A stretch of 11,795 bases of DNA from Candidatus Moraniibacteriota bacterium. Lineage in GTDB: Bacteria; Patescibacteriota; Minisyncoccia; Moranbacterales; GCA-2747515. The stretch is from assembly GCA_029933995.1 (NCBI GenBank), contig JAOZNB010000039.1, forward strand, positions 1 to 11,795, written 5' to 3'. Shown here piece by piece: positions 11,737 through 11,795 of this stretch. The number at the start of each line of letters is the position of its first letter. Within the stretch, counting starts at the first letter, position 1. The notes beneath the pieces were generated by a model that saw nothing but the letters and a program-made list of their open reading frames with translations, searched no databases and was not told the DNA's origin. The translations under genes were made by a program, and so were the position numbers.

Positions 11737-11795
11737 CTATACGTTATACCCCATAAAGAATGTCACTCAAGCCATTAGTGCATATCTCATAAATA

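Noticed and set aside
1..11795. CRISPR arrays, insertion sequences, tRNA or rRNA genes
   Set aside because: I found no regularly spaced repeats outside the rpsE tail, no transposase-like protein, and no cloverleaf or rRNA sequence in the small intergenic space available.

Overview
The window is an AT-rich bacterial locus in which every supportable gene lies on the minus strand. Read in the transcribed direction (right to left) the order is ndk, tuf, rpsJ, then rplC-rplD-rplW-rplB-rpsS-rplV-rpsC-rplP-rpmC-rpsQ-rplN-rplX-rplE-rpsN-rpsH-rplF-rplR-rpsE-rplO. This is the classical S10 plus spc ribosomal protein gene order. rplO runs off the left edge. The gene rpmD (ribosomal protein uL30), which normally sits between rpsE and rplO, is absent: only 20 nt separate the two genes. 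Constant loss of uL30 is a known trait of the Candidate Phyla Radiation (Patescibacteria). Together with the AT-rich sequence, short intergenic gaps and few Shine-Dalgarno sequences, this makes a CPR bacterium the most likely source; I cannot name the lineage more finely.

Layout. From 11795 to 11667 is a short upstream region with a good promoter for ndk, which encodes a long-form nucleoside diphosphate kinase. A 277-nt gap with a second promoter precedes tuf (elongation factor Tu). After tuf comes a perfect 10-bp hairpin and then rpsJ (uS10). A 412-nt gene-free region follows rpsJ. It contains a full-consensus promoter (TTGACA, 17 nt, TATAAT) aimed at rplC, and a roughly 165-nt leader with a terminator-like hairpin, an 18-bp imperfect stem-loop and a small hairpin. 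From rplC to rplO, 19 genes follow with gaps of 9 to 48 nt, no overlaps and no further obvious promoter. I therefore read three transcription units: ndk; tuf-rpsJ; and rplC onward, the last with its own candidate attenuation leader.

How it works together. All ribosomal genes encode core components of the 30S (uS10, uS19, uS3, uS17, uS14, uS8, uS5) and 50S (uL3, uL4, uL23, uL2, uL22, uL16, uL29, uL14, uL24, uL5, uL6, uL18, uL15) subunits. EF-Tu delivers aminoacyl-tRNA to the ribosome and Ndk supplies NTPs including the GTP that EF-Tu uses. Several proteins carry non-canonical charged extensions: a 61-residue lysine/threonine repeat tail on uS5, a 30-residue basic tail on uL22 and a 46-residue charged N-terminal extension on uL23.

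I see no mobile element, CRISPR array, tRNA or rRNA gene. The most novel element is the structured leader in front of rplC, where one wobble pair forms only in the minus-strand transcript.
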